From Gentiana macrophylla (Eukaryota > Streptophyta > Magnoliopsida > Gentianales > Gentianaceae), in assembly GCA_026214975.1 (NCBI GenBank), contig CM047813.1, positions 31,584,589 through 31,648,588 of the forward strand: a DNA stretch of 64,000 nt. Reading direction: 5' to 3'. The notes under the pieces were generated by a model that was not told where the DNA came from, did no database searches, and worked only from the letters and a program-made list of their open reading frames with translations. Shown here piece by piece: positions 44,725 through 58,287 of the stretch (positions within the stretch are counted from its first letter, which is position 1; each line of letters starts with the position of its first letter). The position numbers and the translations under genes are program-made.

Positions 44725-45042
44725 TGAAGAGAGTTTGAGAAAGTGATACACACTAGAGTAAACTTCAACTTGGTTTATTCATAAAATGAAAGAAGTATAA
44801 ATAGTTACAATTGATGGGAGAGACTAGCAAGCTTGGGCGGCCACTAGAGTATATAGCTATGGGCGGCAGCATGCATGTAAAAAGTAAAAGCTATGTCTAT
44901 GACATAAAGTAAACTAGAGTTTGACATATTAATTGTTTATATGTACCACAATTAATATGTCATTTTACAAATAAAGTGTACAAATAAAGTATACACGAAA
45001 TAAATAAATATTACATAATATTTGATATGTAATATTTCCACA
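44725..45042 (-). repeat. Copia-2 3' LTR
   Basis: TGAAGAGAG to TTTCCACA. CACCCTCAAA, the complement of the polypurine tract, follows. Confidence 0.93.
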
Positions 45043-45047
45043 CACCC

Positions 45048-48000
45048 TCAAACTGGGTTGTATATGTTTATACAACCAAGTTTGCTACTACCTATCACAA
45101 CATAAGTGGCGGAATGGCCTTGGTGAGAATATCGGCGTTCAGTCTGGCTGAGGAACATACTGGAGTTGAATAATCTTGGCATCAATCTTCTCCTTCGAGA
45201 AGTGTCTGTCAATGTCCACATGTTTGGCTTTATCATGATGGATGGATCCTCTCGCCATGCATAAGGTCAATTATTGTCACAAAGAGAGTGTGATAGAGTT
45301 CTTTGAATAGGTCACGAAGTTCGATGGGACCCTTTTTATCCATAGAGCTTCACAAATACCCAAAACTAGTGCCTGAGTTCGAACGGCAAGATCGCTTCTA
45401 GAGACAATGAGTTGTTTCTTGCTCCTCCAGTGACAAGATTTCCCACACACAAGAACAATAGCTGTAGTAGACCTTCATGCGTGTGACACCCACCCAATCA
45501 AGATCGGTGTAAACCTTGATAGATCTCTCACAGACTTGGTGAAATGTAAGCCTTGGCCAGAGAGTGGACTTCAAGTACCTCAAGATATCCGCTCACAACA
45601 TCCCAATGTTGCTCAAGAGGGCAATGCATGAATCAAGCTAACCAGGCCGACTCCATATGCAATATCGGGTATTGTATGGGACGAGATAAATGAGTTTCCT
45701 ACAAGTCTTTGATAATGATCCTTCCTCGACAAAGAATGTCACCATGCATCGTATTACTCTGGGTCTACTCTGGGGGATACAGAGGTTTGCATCCCAAAGA
45801 TACCGCTTTCCTTCAAAGAGTCCAACACATATTTGCTTTGAGAGATAGAGATACCCTGGTTGTTTCTTGCAATTTCCATACCAATGAAGTATGTAAGATA
45901 GCCCAAATCCTTGACTTGAAAAACCTTTGCCAGTAGAGTCTTCAAATTCTGGATCTCAGTAGAGTCATCACCAGTGAGGATGATATCATCCACATATACA
46001 ATAAGAATAGATATTTTCTGGCTAGTTGTCTTGATAAACATGGTGTGATCTGAGTTGCATTGATGATAGCCAGCAGCTTTAACCACAGTAGTGAGTTTCC
46101 CAAACCAGGCTCTTGGGGATTGCTTTAGGCCGTATAGAGATTTCCTCAATTTGCAAACCTTTCCTTGAGTGCGAGGATTGGTGAAACCAGGAGGTACATT
46201 CATGTAGACTTCCTCAGTAAGGTCACCATTGAGAAAAGCATTTTTGATATCCAATTGGTGAAGAGGCCAGTCAAGTTGGACAGCAAGAGATATCAGTATT
46301 CTAACAGTGTTTGTAGTCAATGCCATAAGTTTGAGTGAAACCCCTTGCAACTAGTCTGGCCTTATACTTGTCAATTGTACCATCAGCATTGTATTTGATA
46401 GTAAATAACCACCTGCAGCTGACTGTCTTCTTGCCTTTGGGGAGAGCTGTTAGATCCCAAGTGTGATTATCCAGGAGGGCAGTCATTTCTGTTTTTACCG
46501 CAGCCTTCCACCTATCATGTTGAAGAGCTTCCTGAATATTTTTTGGAATGGAGTGAGAGTCCAAGTCCTGTGTAAACATGGCAAAAGCAGGTGATAACTG
46601 ATCATAAGATAGATAATTATGAATAGAATGATCAGTAGTGCAAGATCTCTTTCCCTTCCTGATAGCAATAGGTCTATCATCAATGTCGCCAGTCGCTTGA
46701 GAGTCGGTAGGTTCTTTGAGTATCGAGAGGGCTGCTGGGTCGAGAGGCTCTGCGTTCGATGAGGGTCGCGAGGATCGATGAGGGCTGCTTGAGTCGAGAG
46801 GGTGAGAGTTCGATCTGCCGAGAATCGATGAGTTCTTTGAGGAACGGATTTAGGTCAATTTCAATCAGGTTTCCATCAGTGACTGCCTCAGTGGACTTGT
46901 TGTAGTAGGGAGTCCTTTCAAAGAATTTTACATCCATAGAATTGTAAAATCTCTTTTGTAAGAGAATAACACTTGTAACCTTTCTGCCCTTTGCATATCA
47001 GAAAATGCACTTGTGAGCTTTGGGATCAAGTTTTCTTCCATGTTGGGCATGGATATAAACAAACACAAGTGCAACCAAAGATTTTTGGAGGTAATTGGGA
47101 AATAAGATGGGGCGAGGAGTGTGTGGTCGTAAGGGTTTGGATAGGAGGTTTGAAGCCTAACACTCTGCTAGAAGTCTGTTGATTAAGTATGTGGCAAGAC
47201 ATATAGCTTCACCCCACATATACTTTGGAACATGTGTGGTGAACATGATTGATCTAGCCATCTCCAAAGAGGTGCTGTTCTTTCTCTCAAAGAACCCCAT
47301 TTTGTTGAGGTGTTTCCACACAACTACCGATATGGACAATCCCTATATTCATCAAGAAATTACGAGGTTAGACTCATAGTATTCAAGTGCATTATCGCCT
47401 TTAAGATCTTGATCTTAGTGTCAAATTGAGTAGAGATCATGTTGTAAAATTCCTGAAAAATTGTTCCAACTTCAGATTTATCCTTCATTAAAAACAACCA
47501 CGTGTTCCTGGTATGATCATCAATGAAAGTGACAAACCACATTTTTCCTGTTATACTTTTTACTCTTGAAGATCCCCATACATCACTATGAATTAAAGTG
47601 AAAGGTGTGGATGGCAAATAAGGTAGTTTGGTACACACAGATTTGGTAAGTTTGGCAAATTGGCAATATCACATTGAAGATCATTGATATTACATCCTTT
47701 AAATAATTCAGGAATTACAGACTTCAAATAACCAAAACTTGGATGTCCTAGTCTATAATGCCATAACATGATATTGTCTAAGGTTTGAATGCAGTCAGGC
47801 GCGGTCGGTCTTGATCTTACATTTTCAGCGAGGTTGACCACATACAATCTCGAAAGCGGTGGTTTAGCCCTCCCAATCACTTCCTGTGAAGAAGGGTCCT
47901 GGAAAGTACACTGATTCTTATTAAAAACAACAGTCCAATTCAAATCTTTTGTGAGTCTACTGACATATATGAGATTGCAGTCTAATTTTGGAACAAATAG

Positions 48001-49100
48001 GACATCCTTTAGGCATATCTTATTAGTGAGTTTAACATTTCCAAAACCTTTTGCACACGAGATAGATCCATAAGCAGTCTTAACATTGTGAATTTGATGA
48101 CATGGCATAAGGTGAGTTATGAGGTTTTTATTGCCAGTCATATGGGATAAGGCCCCAGATTCAACAATCCATGTTTCATTACTAATAGAAGAGTAGAATT
48201 TACCTCGCACTAGCCTGAGTAGCCGTGTCATTAGAGGGGACTACCTTCTTTTGTTGAGTGAGGAAAGCTTTGAATGCGACAAACCGAGCATTCAACTTGT
48301 TATCATTCTCTCTTCATTGACATGCCCTGCTCGACTTTCCTCTGGTAGGATTGGAGGAGTTAGGCTTGCCATGTAGCTTCCAAAGAAGTGTCCTTGGTGT
48401 GATTTGTGCGTTATGCGGTGCTCACGAGAACAACTTTCCAGCTTCTATCAAGAGGCTTCTTAGATGTCTCAAGAACCTCAGCAGCTTCACGACGGTCGGC
48501 AGGTAGCACTCTCGGAAGGGTTGTCGGCGGGGAGTTCAAAGACGATTACTTTCTTCTGCTTTCCTCATGTTTGACCTCAAGAAACATGGATTTGAGATTG
48601 GGGAGAGGTTTTGTGGCAAGGATTCTTCCTCTAACATCATCAAGAGTAGGATTCAATCCAAAGAAGAAACTTGAATACTCTCTTTTCTCAATAATGTCCT
48701 TATAAAGGCGCATCCTTAACATCATTCCAGGGTGAGTTTCCAACATATCTAGGTGTTGCCATGCCCTAGATAGTTGGTTGAAGTATTGAGTTACAGACAT
48801 ATCTCCTTGTCTGCAGTTTTGAATCTGAGCTTCAAGTTCATACACTTCTGATGTATTGTCTTTCTTGGAGTAAAGATCTCTGGCATTATCCCAGATTTCC
48901 TTTGCAATATCATACATCATAAAGTTCTCATTAATTTCTTTTGTCATTGATCTTGTGAGAATGGTCATGACTTGATTATTAGTAGTGTCCCATGCTTCAA
49001 ATCCGGGGTCATCTTCAGCAGGGGCAGGTTTAGAGCCGGATAGGTATCCCATCTTACCTTGTCCAGAGATGTACATTTTCATAGATCTTGACCACAGCAA
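45048..49100 (-). pseudogene. Copia-2 gag-pol, mostly complete but frame-broken
   Basis: Gag is at 49100-48546 (GYLSGSKPAPAEDDPGFEAW, VTQYFNQLSRAWQHLDMLE). Protease/pre-integrase is at 48231-47593 (SHMTGNKNL, DVLFVPKLDCNLIYVSRL, LWHYRLGHPSFG). Integrase is at 47638-47157 (IDDHTRNTWLF, MWGEAICLATYLINR). Reverse transcriptase is at 46579-45754 (LDIKNAFLNGDL, YGLKQSPRAWF and the catalytic IVYVDDIILTGDD), with an RNase H region to 45048. The RT block is the best preserved of the three copies. Confidence 0.9.
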
Positions 49101-49265
49101 GTAGTTGTTACCATCAAGTCTATGATTTGTGTATGATGAAGAAAGTCAAGTGACCCTGGTCTGGCGAGGCACTGGAGTCTCATGATGAAGATGAAACGTC
49201 GATTAAAGTAGACATTTTGGAATAAACAGAATCGAGTTTGCAAATGGATTTTAGAACTCAGTAAA

Positions 49266-49277
49266 GCTCTGATACCA
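49266..49277 (-). other. Copia-2 primer-binding site
   Basis: Reads TGGTATCAGAGC on the minus strand directly after the 5' LTR, a perfect initiator tRNA-Met site. Confidence 0.92.
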
Positions 49278-49596
49278 TGAAGAGAGTTTGAGAAAGTGAT
49301 ACACACTAGAGTAAACTTCAACTTGGTTTATCCATAAAATGAAAGAAGTATAAATAGTTACAATTGATGGGAGAGACTAGCAAGCTTGGGCGGCCACAAG
49401 AGTATATAGCTATGGGCGGCAAGCATGCATGTAAAAAGTAAAAGCTATGTCTATGACATAAAGTAAACTAGAGTTTGACATATTAATTGTTTATATGTAC
49501 CACAATTAATATGTCCTTTTACAAATAAAGTGTACAAATAATGTATACACGAAATAAATAAATATTACATAATATTTGATATGTAATATTTCCACA
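49278..49596 (-). repeat. Copia-2 5' LTR
   Basis: Near-identical to 44725-45042. Confidence 0.93.
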
Positions 49597-50856
49597 CATA
49601 AGCAATCACAAACATATAAATGAAATACTGAATGTAGATGCTGAAAGTAAAATGTTGTAAGCAAATAACACAAGTCTTTATACTGGTTCAGGGTGGTGTA
49701 ATCCCTTAATCCACTCTTCTCCTGTGATGATTGGAGGAATTCACTGTTGTCTTTCACCAATACAATAGTAGGATTGGCTACAAAAGCTTCACAATCTCAA
49801 GACTATCACTCTCTGGCTACTAAAGCTTCAGTGATTCAGTCTTCAACACTGCTCCTTGAGAACAAATCCTTTAACAGCTATCACAATCAACACAACACCT
49901 TCTCAGACTTCTCTGATTCGGTTGCTTGAGAAAGGTGTGAATTTGGGAAATCCACCAAACTTGATCAGGTTCAGACTTGGATAATTCTGACTAAGTCTTT
50001 GATAATTCTGAACTTGATTTTCTAGATTGATCAATGAAAGTTCAAATGAAGACTAGAGAATTTGACAGAGTTTCAACACTTAAAGTTCTTGATCGATATT
50101 CGTATGTGTCGTCTTTTTTCTTGTTTGTCAATGCCTTCTATTTATAACCTTGATTTTCCTTGAATTTGAAATTCCGTCCGTTGGCTATTAATGGTGGAGA
50201 ATAATCCTTGATTTATTTCTTGATTCCTCCTTGATTGATTCTCCATACTTTCAGTGATCCGGATTTCCTTCAAACGTCCATCATATAATCCGGTCTTGAT
50301 TGATTCTGCATTAAATACTTGATCTTCGATCTAATCATATAGCAGATTTCTGAATTTAGACTTACTTGGTTGTTTTGAGTATTACTTCGCCGTTGAGATC
50401 CTCTTCGCCGTTATTCAGTCAGCAGAACACTTACTTAGCCGCTTCGTTGTCTTCTTTCTTTCTTTTTTTCTCTATAGATCCTTCAAGTCCAATGTATGTG
50501 TGTACTTCATTGATCCTTGATTTGGGTGAGATCAGTGCACACCATCTTCAATGAATAGATTTCATCACTTGTAATATATCTTAGACTTACCCAAGGTCAT
50601 CACAGACTTCCTTGGTTGTAAGTTAGTCCATAGGTATTCACTTCACTTTGATGGTTCCTTGGCTGTCTTCACTGAGCTGGTTCATAATCTTTACTTAGCC
50701 GTCCTACCAGTCTAGTGTGCTTGTCTGACTGAACTTATACAATAAGTCAGACTCTAAGCAAGACCTATACAGATGATACTAATTCTTTTAGACTTATTTC
50801 AGGCTTGCTATTACAGTTAGTATGACCATCATCAAAACAATAAAATGTTCCTAACA

Positions 50857-50872
50857 ATTTCCCCCTTTTTGA
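50857..50872 (-). other. Polypurine tract of the pol-less element
   Basis: On the minus strand, CAAAAAGGGGGAAAT stands immediately before the LTR start TGTTAGG. The preceding TTTTGGCATCAT is a phrase commonly found at this point in SIRE-type copia elements. Confidence 0.75.
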
Positions 50873-51454
50873 TGATGCCAAAACTCTCATAAGTCTGAAC
50901 ATAAGTAATCAATTTCAAATAATTAATAGAATAAAACTAAAAAAATTTATTCATCCAAAACGGGCATAAATTATTCAAAAGCATATTATTACAACTACAA
51001 GTTCTTCAGATTTTCCTTGTACTTCTTGAACTTTGTAGTTTGTATCCCTTCTATATTTGTTCAGTCAATTTATGGGAATTTCCACTTCCAGTATTCCAAG
51101 GCAGTGTGGTAAGAGAGACCTAGAAATACCTTCTTGTCAATTATCCTTTTAAATTCAGGCATAGTTTCATATGCATGTGACTCTCCAAAGTGCTTTATCA
51201 ATCTGGACTTTGCTTGAAAGAATGTATGTGTCTCATAAAATTCGGATCTTGTACATTACCCATTGCTGTTGAGGAGTTAATATGCCCATAGGTTTGAAAA
51301 AAATTATCATATTGTTGAACTCCTCATGCCTTTCACTGGATAATTCCTCCGGCCCTTTTGCTGATAGAGGCACTGGTTGATTTGCTCTGCTGCTTGAGCC
51401 AGATGCTTCTTCCCTTGTTCCTTGCTTCAAGAATGCATAGTGTCTTTTTGTTTT

Positions 51455-51768
51455 TGAAGAGAGTTTGAGAAAGCAATAATACTTGAGTAAACTTCAACTT
51501 AGTTTATTCATCATAAAAGAGTGAGTATAAATAGGTACAAGTAAGTGAGAAAGGTCCTAGTAGAGTATAAGCTAGGAGAGAGCAATTAATTACTAGAGTC
51601 GGCTAGTATTAATTGCTAGAGTTGTCTATTACCTAATAAGACAAAATAGAGTTACTTTATGGCTTTATGACATATTAATTGTTTATACAATACAATTAAT
51701 TAATATGTCTCACAATTAATATGTCTCACAATTAATATGTTACACTAATGTAACGTAATATTTCCACA
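51455..51768 (-). repeat. Copia-3 3' LTR
   Basis: TGAAGAGAG to TTTCCACA. CCCCCTCAAAT, the complement of the polypurine tract, follows. Confidence 0.93.
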
Positions 51769-51914
51769 CCCCCTCAAATCTGGGGTTGTATATGTTTATA
51801 CAACCAAGTTTGCTACTCAATCTAATTGAACATAAGTGGCGGAATGGCCTTGGTGAGAATATCGACGATCTCAGTCTCACGAGGAAACATACCGCAGATT
51901 GAATAATCTTGGCA

Positions 51915-54900
51915 TCAATCTTCTCCTTCGTGAAAGTGTCTCACAATGTCCACATGTTTGGTTTTATCATGATGGACTGGATCCTCTCGCCATGCATAAG
52001 GTGAATTATTGTCACAATGAGAGTGTGATAGGTTGTTGAATAGGTTTGCTTTGAAGTTCGATGGGACCCTTTTTATCCATAGAGCTTCACAAATACCCAA
52101 AACTAGTGCCCTGAGTTCACTTTCAAGATCGCTTCTAGAGACGATGAGGTTGTTTTTTGCTCCACCAGGTGACAAGATTTCCCATACATAAGAACAATGC
52201 TTTGTAGTAGACCTTCCGTCTGCAGTGTGACATCCAGCAATCAAGATCGGTGTAAACCTTGATAGATCTCTCAGCAGACTTGGTGAAATGTAAGCCTTGG
52301 CCAGGAGTGGACTTCAGGTACCTCAGTATCTTGTTCACAGCATTCCAATGTTGCTCAATAGGGCAATGCATGAACTCAAGCTAACTGTGATCGGCTCCAT
52401 ATGCAATATCGGTATTGTATGGGACGAGATAAATGAGTTTCCTACAAGTCTTTGATATTGATCCTTCCTCGACAAAGAATGTCACCATGCAAAGAGGTAT
52501 TACCGGGGTCTACTGGGGATACAAAGAGTTTGCATCCCAAAGATACCGCTTTCCTTCAAGAGTCCAAAGACATATTTCCTTTGAGAGATAGAGATACCCT
52601 GGTTGTTTCCGGCTATTTCCATGCCAAGGAAGTACTTGAGATATCCCAAATCTTTAACTTGAAACACTTTTGCCGTAAGGTCTTCAATTGTTGGATCTCA
52701 AAGAGGTCATCACCAGTGAAGGATGATATCATCCACACGCATAATAAGAATGGATCATTTCGGTTGGTTGTTTTGATAAACATGGTGTGATCTCGAGTTG
52801 CATTGATGATATCCAGGCACTTTAACCACGAGTGGTAAGTTTGCCAAACCAGGCTCTGTGGAGACTGCTTTAGGCCATATAGAGATTTCCTCAATTTGCA
52901 AACTTTCCTTGAGTGTGAGTGTTGGCAAAACCAGGAGGTACATTCATATAGACTTTCTCAAGAAGGTCACCATTTAGAACGCATTCTTGATATCCAATTT
53001 GTGGAGAGGCCACTCAAGTTGGACAAAAGTGAGATCGATACTCAGACAGTGTTTAGCTTTGCCCACAGTGCAAAGGTCTCTTTGTAGTCAAGTCCATATG
53101 TTTGAGTGAATCCCTTGCAACTTGATCTAGCTTTGTATTTGTCAATAGTACCATCAAGATTGTACTTGATAGTGAATGACCATTTACAAATGACTGTCTT
53201 CTTTTCATTTGGGAGAGTGGTGAGGTCCCAAGTATGGTTGTCAAGGAGAGCAGTCATTTCAGTTTTGACAGCTGCCCTCCACTTATCATGTTTGAGAGAA
53301 TCCTGTATATTCTTAGGAATAGAGTGAGAGTCCAAGTCCTGTGTAAACATAGCAAAAGAAGGTGACAAGTGATCATAAGACACATAAGTATGAATAGAGT
53401 GATTAGTGCATGATCTCTTTCCCTTCCGGACAACAATGGAGTCCATCATCAATATCGAGTGGAATGAGCGAGGTCGGAGGGCTCGTGAAGCCTGCCGAGA
53501 GGTTCGTGGGGTTCGATGAGTCTGCTGAGGTTCATGGGTTCATGAGTCTGCGAGGTTCATGAGGTCTTTGGGGCTCGAGAGAAATTTCTTGAGGTTCAGT
53601 AGGCTGATGAGTATTAGGTGTCTGCTGAGGAGTTGGTTGAGGGATTGGAGTGATCTCAATCTCAATAAGGTTGCCATCTGTGTTTGTCTCCTCAAAGAGG
53701 GTTTGCCAGTAGTACGGGGTTTTTCAAATAATTTTGCATCCATAGAATTGTAAAATCTTTTGTCAGTGGGAGAATAACACTTGTAACCTTTCCTGTCTTT
53801 GGCATAGCCTAGGAAGATGCACTTATGAGCTTTGGGATCAAGTTTGCTTCTGTGTTGGGCATGAATATAGACAAACACAGTACATCCAAAGATCTTTGGA
53901 GGCAAGTCAGCAATGAGATGAGGACAAGGATGAGTTGTCAGCAGGGTTTGAATGGGAGTCTTGAATCCTAACACTCTGTTTGGGTAACTCTGCTGATCGG
54001 TATGTGGCGATTAATATAGCTTCACCCCACATATATTTAGGCACATGTGTGGTGAACATGACTGATCTAGCCATCTCCAGTAAGTGCCTGTTCTTCCTCT
54101 CAGCAACCCCATTTTGCTGAGGTGTTTCTACACAGCTACTGGTGTGAATAATCCCCTTATCATTCAGGAAGGTGCTGAGGTTGGACTCATAGTATTCCAA
54201 GGCATTATCTGTTTTTAAGATTTTAATCTTAGTGTCAAATTGAGTGGATACCATGTTATAGAACTCTTGGAAGATGGTTCCAACTTCGATTTATCTTTCA
54301 TCGAAAAAGCGACCATGTGATCTGGTGTGGTCATCTATGAAGGTGACAAACCACCTCTTTCTGTTATACTTTTAACTCTTGAGGTCCCCATACATCACTA
54401 TGAATCGTGAGTGAAAGGTGTGGAAGGTAAATAAGGTATTTTAGTATACACAGATTTAGTAAGTTTAGCAAACCGACAAATATCACATTGAAGGTCACCG
54501 AGGTTACATCCTTTAAACAATTCAGAATTAAAGACTTTAAATAACCAAAACTTGGATGACTAGCCTATAATGCCATAACATGATTTTGTCTAATGTTTGG
54601 TTGCAGGCAGTCGAGGCGATTCGATCTTCAATCTTCTGTCTTCAACAGGGTTGACCATAAACAGTCCTGAGCAAGCTTTAGCTCTCCCAATCACTTCCTG
54701 TGAAGAAAGATCCTGGAAAATACATTGATTGTCATTAAACAAGACTGTCCAATTTAGGTCTTTAGTGAGTCTACTGACAGATATAAGGTTACAGTCTAAT
54801 TTAGGAACAAATAAGACATCCTGAAGGTATATCTTATCAGTAAGTTTAACATTCCAGAAACCTTGTGCACATGAGATAGATCCATCAAGCAATCTTAATA

Positions 54901-55810
54901 TTGTGGGTTTGATGACAGGCCTAAAACCGAGATATGAGACTCTTGTTACCACCATATGGGATGAAGCCCCGAATCAACAATCCAAGTATCATTCTTGAGA
55001 GGTGAGTGGAATATACTGCTTTTAGCATGAGTAGCTATGTCAGTGATAGAACTACCTTCCTTTTGTTGAGCAATGAAGGCTTTGAAAGCAGCAAATTGGG
55101 CATCCAACATGGTATCTTTGTTCCCTTCTTCACTGACATGCCTGCCCTGACTCTCCCTGGTTGGTTTGGAGGGTTTAAAGGAACTAGGCTTACCATGTAG
55201 TTTCCAGCAATTGTCCTTGGTGTGATTTGTGCGCTTGCGGTGGTCACGCAGAACAACTTTCCTGCCTTCTCAAGAGGGTTCCCGTAAGTCTCAAGAACCT
55301 CAAAGAGAGCTTCCCGACCACAAACATTCTTGAGCCTATCGAGTAGGGTGATCAGCAGGTTGGGTTGCTTTGCAAAGATTACTTTCATCCTGCTTTCCTC
55401 ATGTTTGACTTCAGCAAACACAGTTTTGAGGCTGGGGAGAGGTTTAGTAGCAAGAACTCTACCTCTAACATCATCAAGGGATGAGTTCAGCCCTGTGAGG
55501 AACTTTGAATACCCTCTTCTTCTCAATGATATTCTTGTATAAGGCAAAGATCCTCTACATCCTTCCATGGGTGAATTTCCAACATATCTAGGTGTTGCCA
55601 TGCCTTAGATAGTTGGTTGAAGTACCGAGTTACGGACAGATCCCCTTGCCTGCAATTTTGGATTTGAGCTTCAAGGTCATGCACCTTCGATGTATTGTCC
55701 TTTTTTGAGTAAAGGTCTACGGCATTGTCCTGCATTTCCTTTGCAAGATCATACATCATGAAGTTCTCATCGATCTCTTTTGTCATTGACCTCGTGAGGA
55801 TGGTCATGAC
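51915..55810 (-). pseudogene. Copia-3 gag-pol remnants
   Basis: Gag is at 55807-55035 (KEIDENFMMYDLAKE, YFNQLSKAWQHLDMLE, then a damaged CCHC knuckle TNHTKDNCWKLHGKP near 55200-55250). Protease/pre-integrase is at 54955-54590. The integrase core is at 54254-53907 (ILKTDNALEYY and ETPQQNGVAERKNRHLLEMA, giving a core Asp and the Glu). Reverse transcriptase is at 53452-52613 but its YVDD box is scrambled. RNase H runs to 51915. A degenerate CTGAGGTTCATGAG repeat lies between integrase and RT at 53450-53600. Confidence 0.88.
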
Positions 55811-56107
55811 TTGGTTATTTTCTATATCCCATGCTTCAAACTTGGTGTCGGTTCAAAGCAGGGGCGGTGTTTGGAGCCGCATACAAGTATCCCATCTTGC
55901 TCGCCTCGAGATATACATTTTCATAGATCTTGACCACAAAGGTGGTAGTTGTTGCCATCAAGTCTGTGATTTGTAAAAGAATGGTTTTGAAGTGACCCCA
56001 TCTGAGAGGCACTGGGACTCAACTGAGGTGAGGAAGCTTCAGATAATGAAGACATTCTTGATTCAAAGAGGTAATGAGATTTTTGCAAATGAATTCGTGG
56101 AGTTTAA

Positions 56108-56119
56108 GTCTCGATACCA
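56108..56119 (-). other. Copia-3 primer-binding site (damaged)
   Basis: Reads TGGTATCGAGAC on the minus strand where copia-2 has TGGTATCAGAGC. The CAG is altered to CG. Confidence 0.75.
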
Positions 56120-56430
56120 TGAAGAGAGTTTGAGAAAGTAATAATACTTGAGTAAACTTCAACTTAGTTTATTCATCATAAAAGAGTGAGTATAAATAGG
56201 TACAAGTAAGTGAGAAAGGTCCAAGTAGAGTATAAGCTAGGAGAGAGCAATTAATTACTAGAGTCGGCTAGTATTAATTTGCTAGAGTTGTCTATTACCT
56301 AATAAGACAAAATAGAGTTACTTTATGGCTTTATGACATATTAATTGTTTATACAATACAATTAATATGTCTTACAATTAATATGTCTCACAATTAATAT
56401 GTTACACTAATGTAACGTAATATTTCCACA
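56120..56430 (-). repeat. Copia-3 5' LTR
   Basis: Differs from 51455-51768 mainly by an 8-base length change in a TAATTAATATGTC tract and a few substitutions. Confidence 0.93.
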
Positions 56431-56504
56431 GTTTTATTATACATCCTTGCCATATCTTCTCTCAACTCATCATCCTGATAGCTGAGCCAATCTACCCATG
56501 CATC

Positions 56505-58287
56505 TGTTGGATGTAATATCGCCGGACGGATCTAGATCCGCCCGATTACGCAGCGGAATAACAAGGATCACGATCAATATAAATTAAACTACATAATTTA
56601 AGATCTACCTACAAGAAGGTTAGATCTACTTACCAATCAAAAGATTAGATCCAAAGATTGAGAAGCCGAGATCCAAATAGTTGAGATGCCACGGTCTTCC
56701 GATGTGTATCTCTAAGCAACAACTGGTGGATGTGATCCTTGATGCTTGACCTCCTCGATATGCTACCCGGAAAATCCCGAAGATTTTCCCAACTCTAAAC
56801 TCTAAGCTTGGCCGAAAATTCCAAGCTTATTTTGTGTGTATATGCGTGTGTTATATCTAATAAAAAGCTTTGGAGAACTCTCTTTATATAGCAGAGAAAT
56901 CATTGTCCTCCAAGAATTTAATAATTAATTAAATAATCAATCATAATAATCCTTTATTAAATATAAGATAAATCTAATATATTCTAAAACTAATTTAGAT
57001 ATATATATATATATAATAGATAATATCTAATATCTCCCGATTAATTATTTAACAAATAAACAATTAATCACATGACATGTAATTATCCAAGAAAACAAAT
57101 TTCTCTCTAATCACAACATGTAGAACACGCCATGCCCTAGTCAAATAAGGCTAGCACACGAAATTTCACATAATGGGCCGAGTCCACGAAAAATGTCTTT
57201 TTCATGTATTTAAATATTTAGCCCACTAAATAATTATTCGCACATCAATTAAATAGTCCAACTACTTAATTATCATTGAGGCCCGACGTCAAGAAACATA
57301 TGCATGTTAGGAGCCACATCGGACCACTGGACTATAACCAAGAGCTACAATAAATTAAATAAAATTATTCATCGAATGAACAATTCTTATTCAATCTATT
57401 AATTCCGGATTACGCCACCATAAACCCGGCCCGAACTCTATCGATTATAGATATATACTTACACTCTAATCACTGAGTCGATAAGCGTCCATTGATATAA
57501 TCATTACATACGGATAAATCCTCCATAGGCTGTTCGTTTTGATTCGGGATATCTCCGTAAACCCTTCTCAAAACATCTTATCCTTATTTACCATTAACCC
57601 CCTAGTGATCAATTAGTTCATAACTAATATAATATGAACTGGGCCCATCGGTCAGCTTCTAGGATTAACAAATAAGGGAACTGTCTGTCTACTTCCCACA
57701 GGAAGGAATGGATTCCATATCTGTGAAGTCACAGACTACTCACTCATTCCATAATAGAGCCAACGAGAAGTGTTCAGATCACATGTATCCAAGTGATCCT
57801 TAACTAACAAATCAAACCCTACTTTGAACCAAGCAGTAGACTGTGATCACATCAGGATTGAGATTAATCCATATATAATCATCTTGTGATTTGATTAGAT
57901 TTCTCGATCGCGGAATTATATCGAGAACTCAAATCAAATCGGTCCAGTCCTATATGATAGACATCATATATAAATGCCGCACTAGGTACCCTATACCGAC
58001 GGTCCGGATAAGACGGTTACACCGTAAAGTGTTCTGGGCGCATTATTGGTATTTTAATCATGAGACCCATACTCTGATTAAATCACCACGGACTAACTAG
58101 TTTTAAGCATATCATCACTAACTCAATCCCCGTGTGTATGCCATACACTGAGTTATGTGATTACATACCGATATACTTAGGGTTTTCAGCAGTGTATTAA
58201 TATAAGCATAAATGCAAATATTAAGGTGAATTATAAATCCTGTCAAAAACAATTGCAGAAATTGTCTTTCGGGCACTACACCTAACA
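56505..58287. mobile_element. Solo LTR of about 1.8 kb
   Basis: Starts TGTTGGATGTAATATC and ends GCACTACACCTAACA, with TG/CA ends that are inverted copies (TGTTGG/TGTTAGG). The exact 5-bp duplication GCATC flanks it (56500-56504 and 58288-58292). There is no coding content, primer site or internal second LTR, so a solo LTR is the simplest reading; a short terminal-repeat miniature element is the alternative. It splits the ORF of the pol-less element. Confidence 0.85.

Larger units (their letters stand above)
44725..49596 (-). mobile_element. Copia-2: full-length Ty1/copia retrotransposon
   Basis: A 4.9 kb element with 318 and 319 bp LTRs flanked by the perfect duplication CATAA (44720-44724 and 49597-49601). 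Same family as copia-1 and copia-3, in the same orientation. It sits in the LTR of the pol-less element. The two LTRs differ at only a handful of positions by eye. Confidence 0.95.
44565..50856 (-). repeat. 3' LTR of a copia-type element without visible pol, interrupted by copia-2
   Basis: With 44725-49601 removed, about 1.4 kb remains. It starts TGTTGGTCCC and ends CCTAACA on the plus strand, so the termini are TG/CA and mutually inverted. A polypurine tract follows on the right, which sets this as the 3' LTR of a minus-strand element whose body extends to about 59036. SIRE/Angela-like copia elements have similar LTR starts and the same tract. Confidence 0.7.
51455..56430 (-). mobile_element. 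Copia-3: full-length Ty1/copia retrotransposon
   Basis: A 5.0 kb element with 314 and 311 bp LTRs and the perfect duplication GTTTT (51450-51454 and 56431-56435). Same family and orientation as copia-1 and copia-2. It is inserted in the ORF of the pol-less element. Confidence 0.95.

Noticed and set aside
57891..58100. ORF in the solo LTR
   Set aside because: Short, basic, without a domain, and fully inside an LTR bounded by a perfect duplication.
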